From: an uncultured Leucobacter sp.
Lineage (GTDB): Bacteria; Actinomycetota; Actinomycetes; Actinomycetales; Microbacteriaceae
Reading direction: 5' to 3'
NCBI GenBank assembly: GCA_937967375.1
Contig: CALCJF010000011.1
Location: forward strand, 1 to 64,000
Length of the DNA: 64,000 nucleotides
Below the pieces are notes generated by a model, which saw only the letters and a list, made by a program, of their open reading frames with translations, ran no database searches and was not told where the DNA came from. Positions 25,801 through 36,184 of the stretch are shown piece after piece. How positions within the stretch are numbered: position 1 is the first letter of the stretch; every line of letters starts with the position of its first letter. The position numbers and the translations under genes were made by a program.

Positions 25801-26244
25801 ATGGCTGAGAAGACGAGCGGACTGTCTGCAGAAGAGCGCGCCGCGGTCAAGCAGCGCGCCGCCGAGCTGCGCGCGCAGGAGAAGGCGGGCAAGAGTCGGG
25901 CAGCGGGGGAGCAGGCGATCCAAGACGCGATCGCCGAGATGCCCGCGGACGACCAGGTGCTTGCGCAGGGCATTCACCGCATCGTCGGCGAGGTCGCCTC
26001 GCACCTCATGCCGAAGACCTGGTACGGGTTTCCGGCGTACTGCGACGAGAACGGCAAGGTGGTGGTGTTCTTCAAGGCCGCCTCGAAGTTCACGACGCGA
26101 TACGCCACGCTCGGTTTCGAAGAGGCTGCGCAGCTCGACGAAGGGGACCTCTGGCCGACCTCGTACGCGCTCATCTCACTGACGCCCGAGACCGAGGGCG
26201 TGATCGCGGAGCAGATTCGGCGGGCTGCGGGCTCTGTGAATTGA
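25801..26244 (+). CDS. DUF1801 domain protein
   Basis: A 147-residue protein. A charged N-terminal helix (residues 8-40) is followed by a DUF1801/YdhG-like domain with MPKTWYGFPAYCDENGKVVV and FFKAASKFTTRYATLGF. Members include proposed frataxin-like iron chaperones, but function here is open. AAGGAT upstream supports ATG 25801. It is the last host-like gene before the lower-GC island. Confidence 0.8.
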   Translation: MAEKTSGLSAEERAAVKQRAAELRAQEKAGKSRAAGEQAIQDAIAEMPADDQVLAQGIHRIVGEVASHLMPKTWYGFPAYCDENGKVVVFFKAASKFTTRYATLGFEEAAQLDEGDLWPTSYALISLTPETEGVIAEQIRRAAGSVN

Positions 26245-26342
26245 AGCCTACGAACTCACTTTCTCTCTCAACGTTCACCGTGCTTGTCAGTCGTGCAAGA
26301 CAGACTAAGTTGTAAGCAAACAGACCGGGAACTGAGGCCATT

Positions 26343-28439
26343 TTGAGTTCAATCTTTAAGACCGTTGCATGGGAAGTGGATCAGCTTGTCGCTGGGGTAG
26401 AGAAGGGATCGATCAGTCTGCCCGATCTGCAGCGACCCTTCGTATGGCCAACAGCGAAGGTCCGCGATCTCTTCGATTCGATGTACAAAGGTTATCCGGT
26501 TGGTGAGCTCATGTTCTGGGACGTGAGCGAGGCCCATGCGACACGTTCGATCGCAGGAGAAGCGCAGATCGCGGCTACTCACCAAATAGTTGATGGGCAG
26601 CAGCGTCTCACGAGTCTGTTTGCTGCTATTAAAGGGCTCCCGGTGCGTGATGAGTCTTACAAGTCGAAACAGATCACGATCTCTTTCAACCCATTTACAG
26701 AGAAGTTTGAGGTTCGCACACCAGCCATCGCCAGGTCAGCGAACTGGGTTGAAGACATTTCGACGGTCTTCAAATCAGCAATCGACGCCTTCGAAGATTT
26801 TGCTGAACGGTATGAGAACTCTGGAAATGAGCTTGAGAAGGAGCTTCGGCGCGATCTGCAACGAAAATTCCATCGCCTAGACAGCTTGGGGTCGTACCAA
26901 TTTCAGGTCGTGCATATTCAGCAAGAGGTTCCGAAAAGGATCGTCGCTGACGTTTTTGTTCGCATCAACTCAGAGGGCGTCTCTCTAAAGGCATACGACT
27001 ACATACTCACTTGGCTCAGCGTATTTTGGCCCGAGGGCAGAGACCGTATCGAAGAGTTTGCGAGACTTTCCAGAGTTACCCCCGAAAGAGCAACCGAAAT
27101 TACGGGGCGAAAGGTCGACTGGACACCTAAGAATCCCTACTTGCCGGTGCAGACCGGTCAGATCATTCGAGCCATGGTCGCGGTGGGGCAGAACCGTGCG
27201 AAGCTCAGAGATGCCTACTCAGCACTTCAAGCGAAAGACCGTGTTACTGGAGCAGTCGACCCTGACAAGCAGGAGCACGAGCTCGATCTGCTGAAGAGCG
27301 CACTGCCAATTGTGACTGACAAGCTCAGTTGGTCAGAGTTTATTCATGCGGTGCGTCTGGCAGGCTTTAGATCGAACCGTGGCATCACATCTGAAACAAA
27401 TGTGATCTCGAGCTATGTCATGTTCTTGCTTGGGAGAAATCGATACAGCGTGCCACTGGCAGATCTTCGGGTGGTCATTGCACAGTGGGTCTTTATGTCA
27501 CAGCTCACGAGTCGATACACCGGCTCGGGTGAGTCGCAGCTGCAGAAAGATCTCGACTCTTTTGATGCCGTAGCTGATGGTGACGCCTTGGGTTTTGTTG
27601 CTGTTCTACGCCGTGCGATGCAAACCGCGCTCACGAATGATTTTTGGGCTTTCAGCGTGCCTCAGTCGCTCGTGACGTCGGGGCCAAGTCTTTCGCCCAC
27701 CTACCAGTGCTACTTGGCAGCATTGAACGTGCTCGACGCCGATATGTTCATGATCCCGATGAAGGTGCGCGACTGGATGGATCCATCACAGCCTGCGGCC
27801 AAAGGTATGGAAGGCCACCACCTATTTCCGCGCGCTTACCAAGAAAAGGTGTTGAACACTACCGATACGAAGCGCATCAATCAGGCAGCCAACTTTGCAC
27901 CGACCGATTGGAAGACAAATCAGATAATTTCCGACCGGGCGCCTGCCGAGTACTGGTCCGAGATGCTTGCGAGGCAAGGCGGGGACCAGGCGTGGCTTGA
28001 GAAACAGCTTTACTGGCATGGGCTACCCGCCCACTGGCAAGAACTCGACTACGAGGAATTTTTAGGAAAGCGTCGGGCGCTACTCGCAAAAGTCGTCCGA
28101 GACGGATTTTCTCAGATCGATAAGCACGCGGAAGACAACACAGGTCAATGGCTTGTCGAGGTCGTTGCGGATGATGAAATCTCACTCGATCAACTGCTTG
28201 CCCAGGGGTTGTTGATTCCCGGTGACTTGCTTGACTCGGCAGATCCTGAGACCGAGATAGACGCAGTTGTTACCGATGACGGCACAATTTTGATCGATGG
28301 GGAGCATGAATTTGATTCTCTCGATGAAGCGGCTCGCCACCTCGGGGTCACAAGTATGAGTGGGCAGGATTTCTGGGTGCTTGAGGTCGACGGTGGGTTT
28401 GCAGAGTTGAGCGAGCTGACTGTCGACCGAAGAAGTTAG
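26343..28439 (+). CDS. DUF262/HNH (GmrSD-like) protein with RAMA-like tail
   Basis: A 698-residue protein. The N-terminal DUF262 domain carries PDLQRPFVWP and the ParB-like DGQQRLTSL motif (84-92). A DUF1524-type HNH nuclease follows near 490 (GMEGHHLFPRAY, NFAPTDWKTNQ). The C-terminus (about 640-690, DGTILIDGEHEFDSLDEAAR) resembles RAMA or DUF4357 domains linked to modified-DNA recognition. GmrSD-type enzymes are NTP-dependent type IV restriction nucleases acting on modified phage DNA, so a defence role is likely. The start is TTG 26343 after GAGG. Base composition is lower in GC than the preceding genes. Confidence 0.82.
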   Translation: MSSIFKTVAWEVDQLVAGVEKGSISLPDLQRPFVWPTAKVRDLFDSMYKGYPVGELMFWDVSEAHATRSIAGEAQIAATHQIVDGQQRLTSLFAAIKGLPVRDESYKSKQITISFNPFTEKFEVRTPAIARSANWVEDISTVFKSAIDAFEDFAERYENSGNELEKELRRDLQRKFHRLDSLGSYQFQVVHIQQEVPKRIVADVFVRINSEGVSLKAYDYILTWLSVFWPEGRDRIEEFARLSRVTPERATEITGRKVDWTPKNPYLPVQTGQIIRAMVAVGQNRAKLRDAYSALQAKDRVTGAVDPDKQEHELDLLKSALPIVTDKLSWSEFIHAVRLAGFRSNRGITSETNVISSYVMFLLGRNRYSVPLADLRVVIAQWVFMSQLTSRYTGSGESQLQKDLDSFDAVADGDALGFVAVLRRAMQTALTNDFWAFSVPQSLVTSGPSLSPTYQCYLAALNVLDADMFMIPMKVRDWMDPSQPAAKGMEGHHLFPRAYQEKVLNTTDTKRINQAANFAPTDWKTNQIISDRAPAEYWSEMLARQGGDQAWLEKQLYWHGLPAHWQELDYEEFLGKRRALLAKVVRDGFSQIDKHAEDNTGQWLVEVVADDEISLDQLLAQGLLIPGDLLDSADPETEIDAVVTDDGTILIDGEHEFDSLDEAARHLGVTSMSGQDFWVLEVDGGFAELSELTVDRRS

Positions 28440-28453
28440 TCAGAGAGTGTTGG

Positions 28454-28475
28454 CAGTCGCGGGTAACCGCGACTG
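28454..28475. terminator. Bidirectional terminator hairpin
   Basis: CAGTCGCGG at 28454-28462 pairs perfectly with 28467-28475 around a GTAA tetraloop. It lies between the convergent DUF262 gene and the helicase pseudogene, as expected for a shared terminator. Confidence 0.65.
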
Positions 28476-28490
28476 ACTTCATACCGGCCC

Positions 28491-30210
28491 TCACGTCGTC
28501 AGCACAACGCAGCGATACTTCGCCCGCGTGAGCCCGACGTAGAGCAGGTCTGAAAAGCTCAGCCCGTTCTCGGTGGCGAAGCTCTTCGCTTTGTTGCCGA
28601 TGTCTGTCAACACCACTGCATCGGCGTCGAGGCCCTTGAATTTGAAGATCGACCGCCATCGGATGCGCCCGCTTCCCGCCTCGCTCTCGAGTTGCTTGCG
28701 TAGCCAGCGCTCGCTGCGGGTGCGTTCGTTGCGAGCGAAGAAACGACCAACCAGTGAATTGGTCGCGGCAAACGGGCTTAGCACGACGATCTGCTCGGGT
28801 GAGTACTCTTTCAGTAGCTCGCGCAGGGCAGTCGAAAGCGCGTCGGTCTCATCTTTACTTGCATCGCGCACAGCAAAACCGCCTGGCACGCCCTCTGGCA
28901 TCCGGTGACCGGTGAATCCGAGCGGCTGTTGAGGCATGAGCGACTGGGCGCCGGCGGTGATCGCGCGCACGTTACGGCAGTTGCGGGCGACGCGGACGTT
29001 TACGAGCCCGGGCAACCATATCTTTGCGATTTCAAATGGTCTGGTCTTCGAATCTCACCATTATCTGCTGGCGAGCATCGCCCGCGATCAGCAGCGAGGT
29101 CTTCTGTAGCGAGGCTTTCGCGGAAAGCGCCTCGAAGATCTCGAGCATCACCGGATAGCCCGCGATGTCTTGAAACTCGTCGATGAGAATGGCGTCGTAC
29201 TTGGTGCTCGCGGGCCTGCACTTCAGCCCATCAAGCGCGCGCCGCGGCAGTGTCTCTGTATACCACGTATGCTCGGCACGGTCGGGGTTCGCGTCGAGTC
29301 CAGCGGCACCAAGCATCAGTCCGTTGAGGCTGAGCGCATCGACATTTGGCAGTTCGCCAACTTGGGCTTCGAATTCACCCGCCATGAGCAAGTTCCAGCA
29401 TGTGACGAGCGTGCGAAGTCCAGCGCGGTTGTTGCGGCGCGCGGCTTGCACGATCAGGTGGCTCTTGCCGGTACCTGCCGGGCCGTCGAGGTAGACGTGC
29501 GTGTTTCGTTCGACGAGTTCGAGTATGACTTCTTGTTCGGCGAGCACGGTAGCTTCGGCGACTTGGCGCTCACGCATACGATCGGAGACAGACTCGCTGA
29601 CGTGAAAGTTGCCGAGCAGCGCGTGCTTAGTCTCTTCGACGCGTTCGCTTGTGAAGGCTTGAGGATCATGCTCAACTCCGTCGACCTTTGAATACCACGC
29701 ATCGTATTCTTCGAAGAGGTGATCGAGCAGCCAAGTCGGTTTGGAGAGGTCGTCGTTCCATCCGAGCTCCCACTCGAAGAGCTGCATATCACCGCGACTC
29801 GCGTTCTCGGACTGATGGCGACTGAGCGAGGTGAACCACACGAGGCGTGCGATCGGCTCGTTGCCAGTGAGCAAACCTAGTTCTTTGAGATAGCCGCGCA
29901 AGCTGCGGCGTACTCCATCGAGTTGTTGCAGAGGATCCTTCGTCGGATTCGGAACATTCTCGAGAAACCAGTCACCGTTCTCGTAGCGGGCCGAACTTGG
30001 CGACTTAGCCTCGATAATCGCGATGCCCTTACCAGGCGCGAGCACAACGAAGTCGGCTTCGCCCACAAAGGCAGCGTGGTGTCTCGTAACCTGCAGTGAG
30101 TGGATCACCACCCAGTCATCGCGATCTTGCATCCCCTCAAGTGCCGTGAACACCTTCTTCTCGGAGCCATTCGCGCCTTCGCGAGGGATCGGAGGAATCA
30201 TTACCACCAT
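28491..30210 (-). pseudogene. NERD-UvrD helicase, frameshifted
   Basis: A NERD nuclease-related domain (EADFVVLAPGKGIAIIEAKS) fused to a UvrD/Rep-type helicase with Walker A DGPAGTGKS, DEFQDIAG and AGDARQQI. The first frame (30210 to 29032) stops just after helicase motif III. The remaining motifs (FKFKGLDADAVVLTD, YVGLTRAKYRCVVL) continue in another frame to 28491. Removing one base near 29044 rejoins the frames as FEDQ-PFEIAKIWLPGLVN. This is either a real one-base insertion that kills the gene or a sequencing error. TATGCT lies 6 nt before ATG 30210 (leaderless). It resembles stand-alone defence helicases. Confidence 0.82.
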
Positions 30211-30434
30211 GGGGTCAGCATATCGACAGGTGTCGCATAGTGTTGACAGCGTGAGCCGGCGCGCGGCCTTACAATCGCGCAGCAAGTTAACTCGTAGGTT
30301 CCGACGGTGAACACTTACCCCAAGAATTACCCCTTTCAGGGGCCGACGGCCGAGCCGAATGTCGTGGGTCTCTAGTACGGTGATGGCAGGCACGGGCGAG
30401 AGGTATTTCGCCCAGGAATGAGAAGGAGGTCGAC

Positions 30435-32000
30435 ATGGTACCTGCTACCAAAGAATCGCAACGGGCTGAACTGCACAAGACGATCTGGCAGGTCGCAAAC
30501 GACCTACGTGGCTCCGTAGATGGCTGGGACTTTAAGTCCTACGTACTCGGCATGCTGTTCTACCGATTCATTTCGGAAAACCTCGCAAATTACATCAATA
30601 AGGGTGAGCGTGAAGCGGGTGCTCCTGACTTTGACTTCGCGCACCTCTCAGACGAAGACGCAGAATATGCGCGCGAAGAAATCGTTGCCGAAAAAGGTTT
30701 CTTCATCAAGCCCTCGGAACTCTTCGAGAACGTGCGCAAGAAAGCAGCGCGCAACGAGAACCTCAACGAGACACTCGAATCAATCTTCCGAGACATCGAG
30801 GGATCCGCTGTCGGCACCGACAGCGAAGACGATCTCAAAGGTCTGTTCGACGACCTGAACGTGAATAGCACGAAGCTCGGTAACACAGTTGCGAAACGTA
30901 ACGAGAAGCTCGTGAAGCTGCTCGACGCGATCGGCGACCTGCCGCTCGGAAGCTTCGAGGACAACTCGATTGACCTCTTCGGTGACGCATACGAGTACCT
31001 GATGCAGATGTACGCGTCGAGTGCGGGTAAATCCGGTGGTGAGTACTACACGCCTCAGGAAGTATCTGAACTCCTCGCCTACATAACCACGATGGGCAAG
31101 GAGCGCGTAAACAAGGTGTACGACCCTGCTGCAGGGTCCGGATCACTGCTCTTGAAGTTCGCGAAAGTGCTCGGCAAAGAAAACGTGGGCGGCTTCTACG
31201 GCCAAGAAATCAACCTCACCACCTACAACCTTGCTCGCATAAACATGTTCCTCCACGATGTGAACTACGAAAAGTTCGACATCGCTCTTGGAGACACACT
31301 TCTCGAACCTGCGCACTGGGATGAGGAGCCTTTCGAAGCAATCGTCTCGAACCCTCCCTACTCCATCAAATGGGATGGCGATGCAAACCCGATCCTCATC
31401 AACGACCCGCGCTTTGCTCCAGCGGGTGTGCTTGCACCGAAGTCGAAAGCCGACCTCGCATTCACGATGCATATGCTGCACTGGCTCGCCACCGACGGAA
31501 CCGCAGCGATCGTTGAGTTCCCTGGAGTGTTGTATCGGGGCGGTGCCGAGCAGAAGATCCGCAAATACCTGATCGACAACAATTATGTTGAGGCCGTAAT
31601 CCAACTGCCGCCGGATCTGTTCTTTGGCACCACGATCGGCACCTGCGTGATCGTGCTCAAGAAATCAAAGAAGACGAACGACGTGCTGTTCATTGACGCG
31701 TCGGCAGAGTTCGTGCGTGGCGGGAACAAGAACAAGCTCTCGCCAGATAACCTGCAGAACATTCTTATGGCGCTCGAGAACCGAGAGCATCAGGATCACT
31801 TCGCGACCACAGTAGCGAACAGCGCGATCGCAGAGAACAACTTCAATATCGCTGTCTCTTCGTATGTCGAGGCAGAAGATACCCGCGAGGTGATCGACAT
31901 CACCGAGCTGAATGCGCGGATCGAGCAGATCGTGGCGAGCCAGTCAGAGCTGCGGACAATGATTGATGCGATCGTTGCTGACCTGGAGGATACGAAGTGA
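30435..32000 (+). CDS. hsdM: Type I restriction-modification, methyltransferase subunit M
   Basis: A 521-residue N6-adenine methyltransferase subunit. The N-terminal HsdM domain (LHKTIWQVANDLRGSVDGWD) is followed by the S-adenosylmethionine motif DPAAGSGSLLLKF near 230 and the catalytic NPPYS near 306. AAGGAGG lies about 6 nt before ATG 30435. The stop overlaps hsdS by four bases. With HsdS it methylates host DNA; with HsdR it forms the restriction complex. Confidence 0.96.
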   Translation: MVPATKESQRAELHKTIWQVANDLRGSVDGWDFKSYVLGMLFYRFISENLANYINKGEREAGAPDFDFAHLSDEDAEYAREEIVAEKGFFIKPSELFENVRKKAARNENLNETLESIFRDIEGSAVGTDSEDDLKGLFDDLNVNSTKLGNTVAKRNEKLVKLLDAIGDLPLGSFEDNSIDLFGDAYEYLMQMYASSAGKSGGEYYTPQEVSELLAYITTMGKERVNKVYDPAAGSGSLLLKFAKVLGKENVGGFYGQEINLTTYNLARINMFLHDVNYEKFDIALGDTLLEPAHWDEEPFEAIVSNPPYSIKWDGDANPILINDPRFAPAGVLAPKSKADLAFTMHMLHWLATDGTAAIVEFPGVLYRGGAEQKIRKYLIDNNYVEAVIQLPPDLFFGTTIGTCVIVLKKSKKTNDVLFIDASAEFVRGGNKNKLSPDNLQNILMALENREHQDHFATTVANSAIAENNFNIAVSSYVEAEDTREVIDITELNARIEQIVASQSELRTMIDAIVADLEDTK

Positions 32001-33100
32001 CCCGCATCGACGAGCTCATTGCGGAGCACTGTCCTTACGGCGTTGAATTCGTAAAAGTCGGTCGATTGGCGCAGGTAGGAACCGGGAGTAGCGACCGTAA
32101 GAATGCAGTTGAAGGGGGTGCATACCCGTTCTACGTTCGGTCAAAGGACGTTATGCGTATCGGTTCATATGAATTCGATGAAGAGGCGATCCTCATCCCC
32201 GGAGAAGGGGGGATCGGCGAGATATTTCATTACGTCCAGGGGAAGTATGCACTTCACCAACGTGCTTACCGAATTCATTTCACTGACGAACGTGTAAACA
32301 CGCGCTTTGCCTACTTCTACTTCACTGCAAATTTCAAGAGATTTATTCTGCAGAAGGCTGTCAGCGCGACCGTCACGTCCATTCGGAAGCCAATGATTAC
32401 AGACTTTCCGTTCCCGGTTCCGCCGCTTGAGGTGCAGCGTGCGATCGTTGAGGTGCTGGATACGTTCAGTAAGCTGGAAGCGGAGCTGGAAGCGGAGCTG
32501 GAAGCGGAGCTGGAATCCCGCAAACAGCAATACGAGCACTACCGAGCAGAACTTGTGCAGTGCGAAGACGCACCTGTGTTTTCTGTGAGTGATGTTGTGA
32601 CAGGCATCTCTTCAGGGCGAAATAAGTCTCGTGTCGTTGGAGGCAGATACCCTGTATACGGATCGACGGGACAAATCGGAACTACGGATGAAACAGCCTA
32701 CTCCGGCGACTCGCTACTTGTAGCCCGAGTTGGTGCGAATGCTGGGCGCGTGAACGCAGTCTCCGGAGAGTATGACGTCTCCGATAACACGTTGATAATC
32801 ACGCCTGCTGAAGCGTGGGATATGAGGTTCGCGTTTCACCAACTGACTCGCATGAATCTAAACCAATACGCCGTAGGCGGTGGACAGCCACTGGTCACCG
32901 GCAAGCTCTTGAAAAGCCTGAAAGTACACGTTCCCGATCTCACAGAACAACGTCGCATCGCAGACATTCTTGATAATTTTGACGCGCTAGTGAACGACCT
33001 CAGCAGTGGTCTCCCTGCCGAGCTGGCTGCCCGTCGCCCGCAGTACGAGATCTACCGTGACAAGCTCCTTTCCTTTGAGGTGCTGGAGGTTCGAGCATGA
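31997..33100 (+). CDS. hsdS: Type I restriction-modification, specificity subunit S
   Basis: A 367-residue specificity subunit with two target-recognition domains (about 10-140 and 195-325), each followed by a conserved helical region (PPLEVQRAIVEVLDTFSKLE, then LTEQRRIADILDNFDALVND). Between them the helix contains the in-frame repeat LEAE LEAE LEAE. The two domains each read one half of a bipartite target; the sequence read cannot be predicted. ATG-type overlaps with hsdM and hsdR (four bases each) indicate tight translational coupling. Confidence 0.95.
   Translation: MTRIDELIAEHCPYGVEFVKVGRLAQVGTGSSDRKNAVEGGAYPFYVRSKDVMRIGSYEFDEEAILIPGEGGIGEIFHYVQGKYALHQRAYRIHFTDERVNTRFAYFYFTANFKRFILQKAVSATVTSIRKPMITDFPFPVPPLEVQRAIVEVLDTFSKLEAELEAELEAELESRKQQYEHYRAELVQCEDAPVFSVSDVVTGISSGRNKSRVVGGRYPVYGSTGQIGTTDETAYSGDSLLVARVGANAGRVNAVSGEYDVSDNTLIITPAEAWDMRFAFHQLTRMNLNQYAVGGGQPLVTGKLLKSLKVHVPDLTEQRRIADILDNFDALVNDLSSGLPAELAARRPQYEIYRDKLLSFEVLEVRA
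32474..32515 (+). repeat. 12-bp in-frame tandem repeat in hsdS
   Basis: Three perfect copies of CTGGAAGCGGAG (32474-32485, 32486-32497, 32498-32509) and a half copy CTGGAA (32510-32515), encoding LEAE repeats in the central spacer helix. Copy-number change would keep the frame and alter the distance between recognition domains, as for TAEL repeats in EcoR124-type HsdS. Confidence 0.95.
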
Positions 33101-36100
33101 CGGGCACACGTGTGAACTATGACCTGATCGCGTTTGGTGGGGAGTCGACCGTTGTCGTCGAGTACGAACTCGATCCTCGGGATCAGGCGAGTTATCAGTC
33201 GGAGTCGCAGCTCGAGAACGAGTTCATTCGTCAGCTCGAGTCGCAAGCCTATGAGCGCGTGTACATTACGAGCGAAACCGACCTCATCGCCAATTTGCGT
33301 GCCCAGCTCGAAGCTCTGAACGATTACCGGTTCTCGGATACTGAATGGGAGCGGTTCTTTACCGAACGCATCGCCTCAACCGGCGACGGGATTGTCGAGA
33401 AAACTGTCCGTATCCAAGAAGATCACGTGCAGTTGCTAACGCGTGATGATGGTTCGACGAAGAATATCACCCTTCTTGATAAGCGTGATATTCACAACAA
33501 CCGGCTCCAGGTGATTAACCAGTACTCGGTTGACCGCGGTGAGGGTGACGCATCCTTCTCAAACCGATACGACGTCACTATCCTGGTGAACGGCCTCCCG
33601 ATGGTGCATGTTGAATTGAAGCGGCGCGGGGTGCCGATCCGCGAGGCGTTCAACCAGATCGACAGGTATCAGCGCGATAGCTTCTGGGCTGGCTCCGGCC
33701 TGTTCGAGTATGTGCAACTGTTTGTGATCTCGAACGGTACTCAGACGAAGTACTACTCGAATACCACCCGCCGTCAACACATCGCCGACCAGACCGGTTC
33801 ACGTCGCACGAAGAAGACTTCGAACTCATTCGAGTTCACCTCCTGGTGGGCAGACGCACGCAACAAGCCGATCCTTGACCTCACGGCGTTCTCGAAGACC
33901 TTCTTTGCGAAGCACACCCTGCTGAACATCCTCACTCGCTACTGCGTGCTCACGAGTGACCGGTTGCTGTTGGTGATGCGGCCGTACCAGATCGTGGCGA
34001 CCGAGAAAATCCTGCAGAAGATCGACATCTCCACGAACTACAAAACCCTCGGCGCCCGTGACGCGGGCGGATACGTCTGGCACACCACAGGCTCCGGCAA
34101 GACACTCACCTCGTTCAAGACTGCGCAGCTGGCCTCTCGTGTGGCGTCTGTGGACAAGGTGTTGTTCGTGGTCGACCGGAAAGACCTCGACTATCAGACG
34201 ATGAAAGAGTACGACCGCTTCGAGAAGGGGTCTGCGAACTCGAATACGTCAACTGCGGTGTTGAAGCGTCAGTTGGAAGATCCGTCGAAGAAGATCATCA
34301 TCACGACGATCCAAAAGCTCTCCAACTTCATCAGCGGCAACAAAGGCCACGACGTCTATTCCGGGCATGTGGTGCTGATCTTTGATGAGTCTCACCGCTC
34401 CCAGTTCGGGGACATGCATTCCGCGATCACGAAAGCGTTCAAACGGTACAACCTGTTCGGGTTCACCGGTACCCCGATCTTTGCCGAGAACTCTGGCAGC
34501 GGTGGCAACCCGCAGCTGAAGACCACGGAGCAGGCGTTCGGCGACAAACTGCACACGTACACGATCGTGGACGCGATCAATGACAAGAACGTGCTGCCGT
34601 TCCGCATCGACTACGTCAACACCATCAAGGTCGGCACCGCTGACGACAAGCAAGTGAGCGCGATCGACACCGAGAGTGCGCTCCTGGCCCCTGCACGTGT
34701 GTCTCAGGTGACGAACTATATTCTTGAGCACTTCGACCAGAAGACGAAACGGCAAGAAGGTTACGCGCTCGGAGAGCGGCGCGTGAAGGGCTTCAACTCG
34801 ATTTTCGCCACCGCTTCCATTACTGCGGCGCGCACCTACTACCAAGAGTTCAAGAACCAGCAAGAGGCACTGCTGCCGGATCAGCGGCTCAAGGTCGCGA
34901 CAATCTTTTCCTACGCTCCGAACCCTGACAGCGAGGACGGGCTGCTCGACGAGGAAGGCTTCGAGACTGACGCCCTCTCCGGCGATGCGCGCAGCTTCCT
35001 GGAGACCGCGATCTCGGATTACAACCGCATGTTTGGAACGAGCTTCGATACGAGTTCAGATAGCTTCCAGAATTACTACAAGGATCTGTCGCAGAAGCTC
35101 AAGACGCGAGAGATCGATCTTGTCATCGTGGTGAACATGTTCCTCACCGGCTTCGATGCGACCACTCTCAATACGCTGTGGGTGGATAAGAACCTCCGCA
35201 GCCACGGCCTGATTCAGGCGTACTCGCGTACGAATCGCATACTGAACTCGGTGAAGACCTACGGCAACATCGTGAACTTCCGCGATCTTGAAGCAGCCAC
35301 GAACGACGCGATCGCTCTCTTCGGCAATAAGGATGCCGCGGGCATTGTGCTTTTGAAGCCATACCGTGAGTACTTTGACAGCTACGCCGAGAAGGTCACG
35401 CTGCTCATGCAGCAGTACCTGCCGGGGGCGTTGATCGTGGGTGAAGAAGCTCAGGTCGAGTTCGTGAAGCTCTACGGTGAGATCCTTAAGCTTCGCAACA
35501 TCCTCACCTCGTTTGATGATTTCGAGAACGACGAGATCCTCTCTGCCAGGGACATGCAGGACTACCAGTCCACCTACCTCGATCTCTGGAACGAACGCAA
35601 GCGTGCGACTCAGAGCGAGAAAGAAAGCATCATCGAGGATGTGGTATTTGAGATAGAGCTGATCAAACAGGTAGAGATCAACGTCGACTACATCCTGCTC
35701 CTCGTGCAGAAATACCGCGAAGAACGCGGTGACGGCGACGACAAAGAACTGCGAGCAGGCATTAGCCGTGCGATCGACTCGAGCCCGTCACTGCGAAACA
35801 AGAAGGATCTCATCGAGACCTTCGTCGATTCTGTATCGGTGAAGGGCGAAATCGAGGCCGAATGGCGTGCCTACGTTGCGGCGCAGCGCGAGAAGGAATT
35901 GGCGGAGATCATCGGCTCTGAGAATCTCAAACCGGAGGAGACTGCACGGTTCGTAGAAGCGGCGTTCCGCGACGGCGCACTCCGCACCACAGGTACCGCG
36001 ATCACGAAGGTCCTCCCGCCAGTTTCACGCTTCTCGAAGGACAAGAACCACAGCGCGAAGAAGCAACGCGTGATTCAGTTGCTCGGGGAATTCTTTGAAC

Positions 36101-36135
36101 GCTTTTTCGGGCTGAGCACCGGGAATGACGATTAA
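33097..36135 (+). CDS. hsdR: Type I restriction-modification, restriction subunit R
   Basis: A 1012-residue motor and nuclease subunit. The N-terminal nuclease domain has the PD-(D/E)XK pattern RYDVTILVNG...VHVELKRRG near 150-175. The SF2 helicase part follows with HTTGSGKT near 330, DESHRSQ near 430 and FTGTPIF. A C-terminal helical assembly region follows. It cuts unmethylated DNA after ATP-driven translocation. ATG 33097 overlaps the hsdS stop. Confidence 0.96.
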   Translation: MTGTRVNYDLIAFGGESTVVVEYELDPRDQASYQSESQLENEFIRQLESQAYERVYITSETDLIANLRAQLEALNDYRFSDTEWERFFTERIASTGDGIVEKTVRIQEDHVQLLTRDDGSTKNITLLDKRDIHNNRLQVINQYSVDRGEGDASFSNRYDVTILVNGLPMVHVELKRRGVPIREAFNQIDRYQRDSFWAGSGLFEYVQLFVISNGTQTKYYSNTTRRQHIADQTGSRRTKKTSNSFEFTSWWADARNKPILDLTAFSKTFFAKHTLLNILTRYCVLTSDRLLLVMRPYQIVATEKILQKIDISTNYKTLGARDAGGYVWHTTGSGKTLTSFKTAQLASRVASVDKVLFVVDRKDLDYQTMKEYDRFEKGSANSNTSTAVLKRQLEDPSKKIIITTIQKLSNFISGNKGHDVYSGHVVLIFDESHRSQFGDMHSAITKAFKRYNLFGFTGTPIFAENSGSGGNPQLKTTEQAFGDKLHTYTIVDAINDKNVLPFRIDYVNTIKVGTADDKQVSAIDTESALLAPARVSQVTNYILEHFDQKTKRQEGYALGERRVKGFNSIFATASITAARTYYQEFKNQQEALLPDQRLKVATIFSYAPNPDSEDGLLDEEGFETDALSGDARSFLETAISDYNRMFGTSFDTSSDSFQNYYKDLSQKLKTREIDLVIVVNMFLTGFDATTLNTLWVDKNLRSHGLIQAYSRTNRILNSVKTYGNIVNFRDLEAATNDAIALFGNKDAAGIVLLKPYREYFDSYAEKVTLLMQQYLPGALIVGEEAQVEFVKLYGEILKLRNILTSFDDFENDEILSARDMQDYQSTYLDLWNERKRATQSEKESIIEDVVFEIELIKQVEINVDYILLLVQKYREERGDGDDKELRAGISRAIDSSPSLRNKKDLIETFVDSVSVKGEIEAEWRAYVAAQREKELAEIIGSENLKPEETARFVEAAFRDGALRTTGTAITKVLPPVSRFSKDKNHSAKKQRVIQLLGEFFERFFGLSTGNDD

Positions 36136-36184
36136 TGGATTACAACCTTAACTATTCGCAAGTCCAATTCAGGGGAGAAGGGGC

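Noticed and set aside
29030..29050. Programmed ribosomal frameshift in the NERD helicase
   Set aside because: No slippery heptamer or downstream structure is evident; mutation or sequencing error is simpler.
30243..30275. TTGACA (30243-30248) and TACAAT (30270-30275) as the hsdM promoter
   Set aside because: The spacer is 21 bp, too long for a confident promoter; left open rather than annotated.
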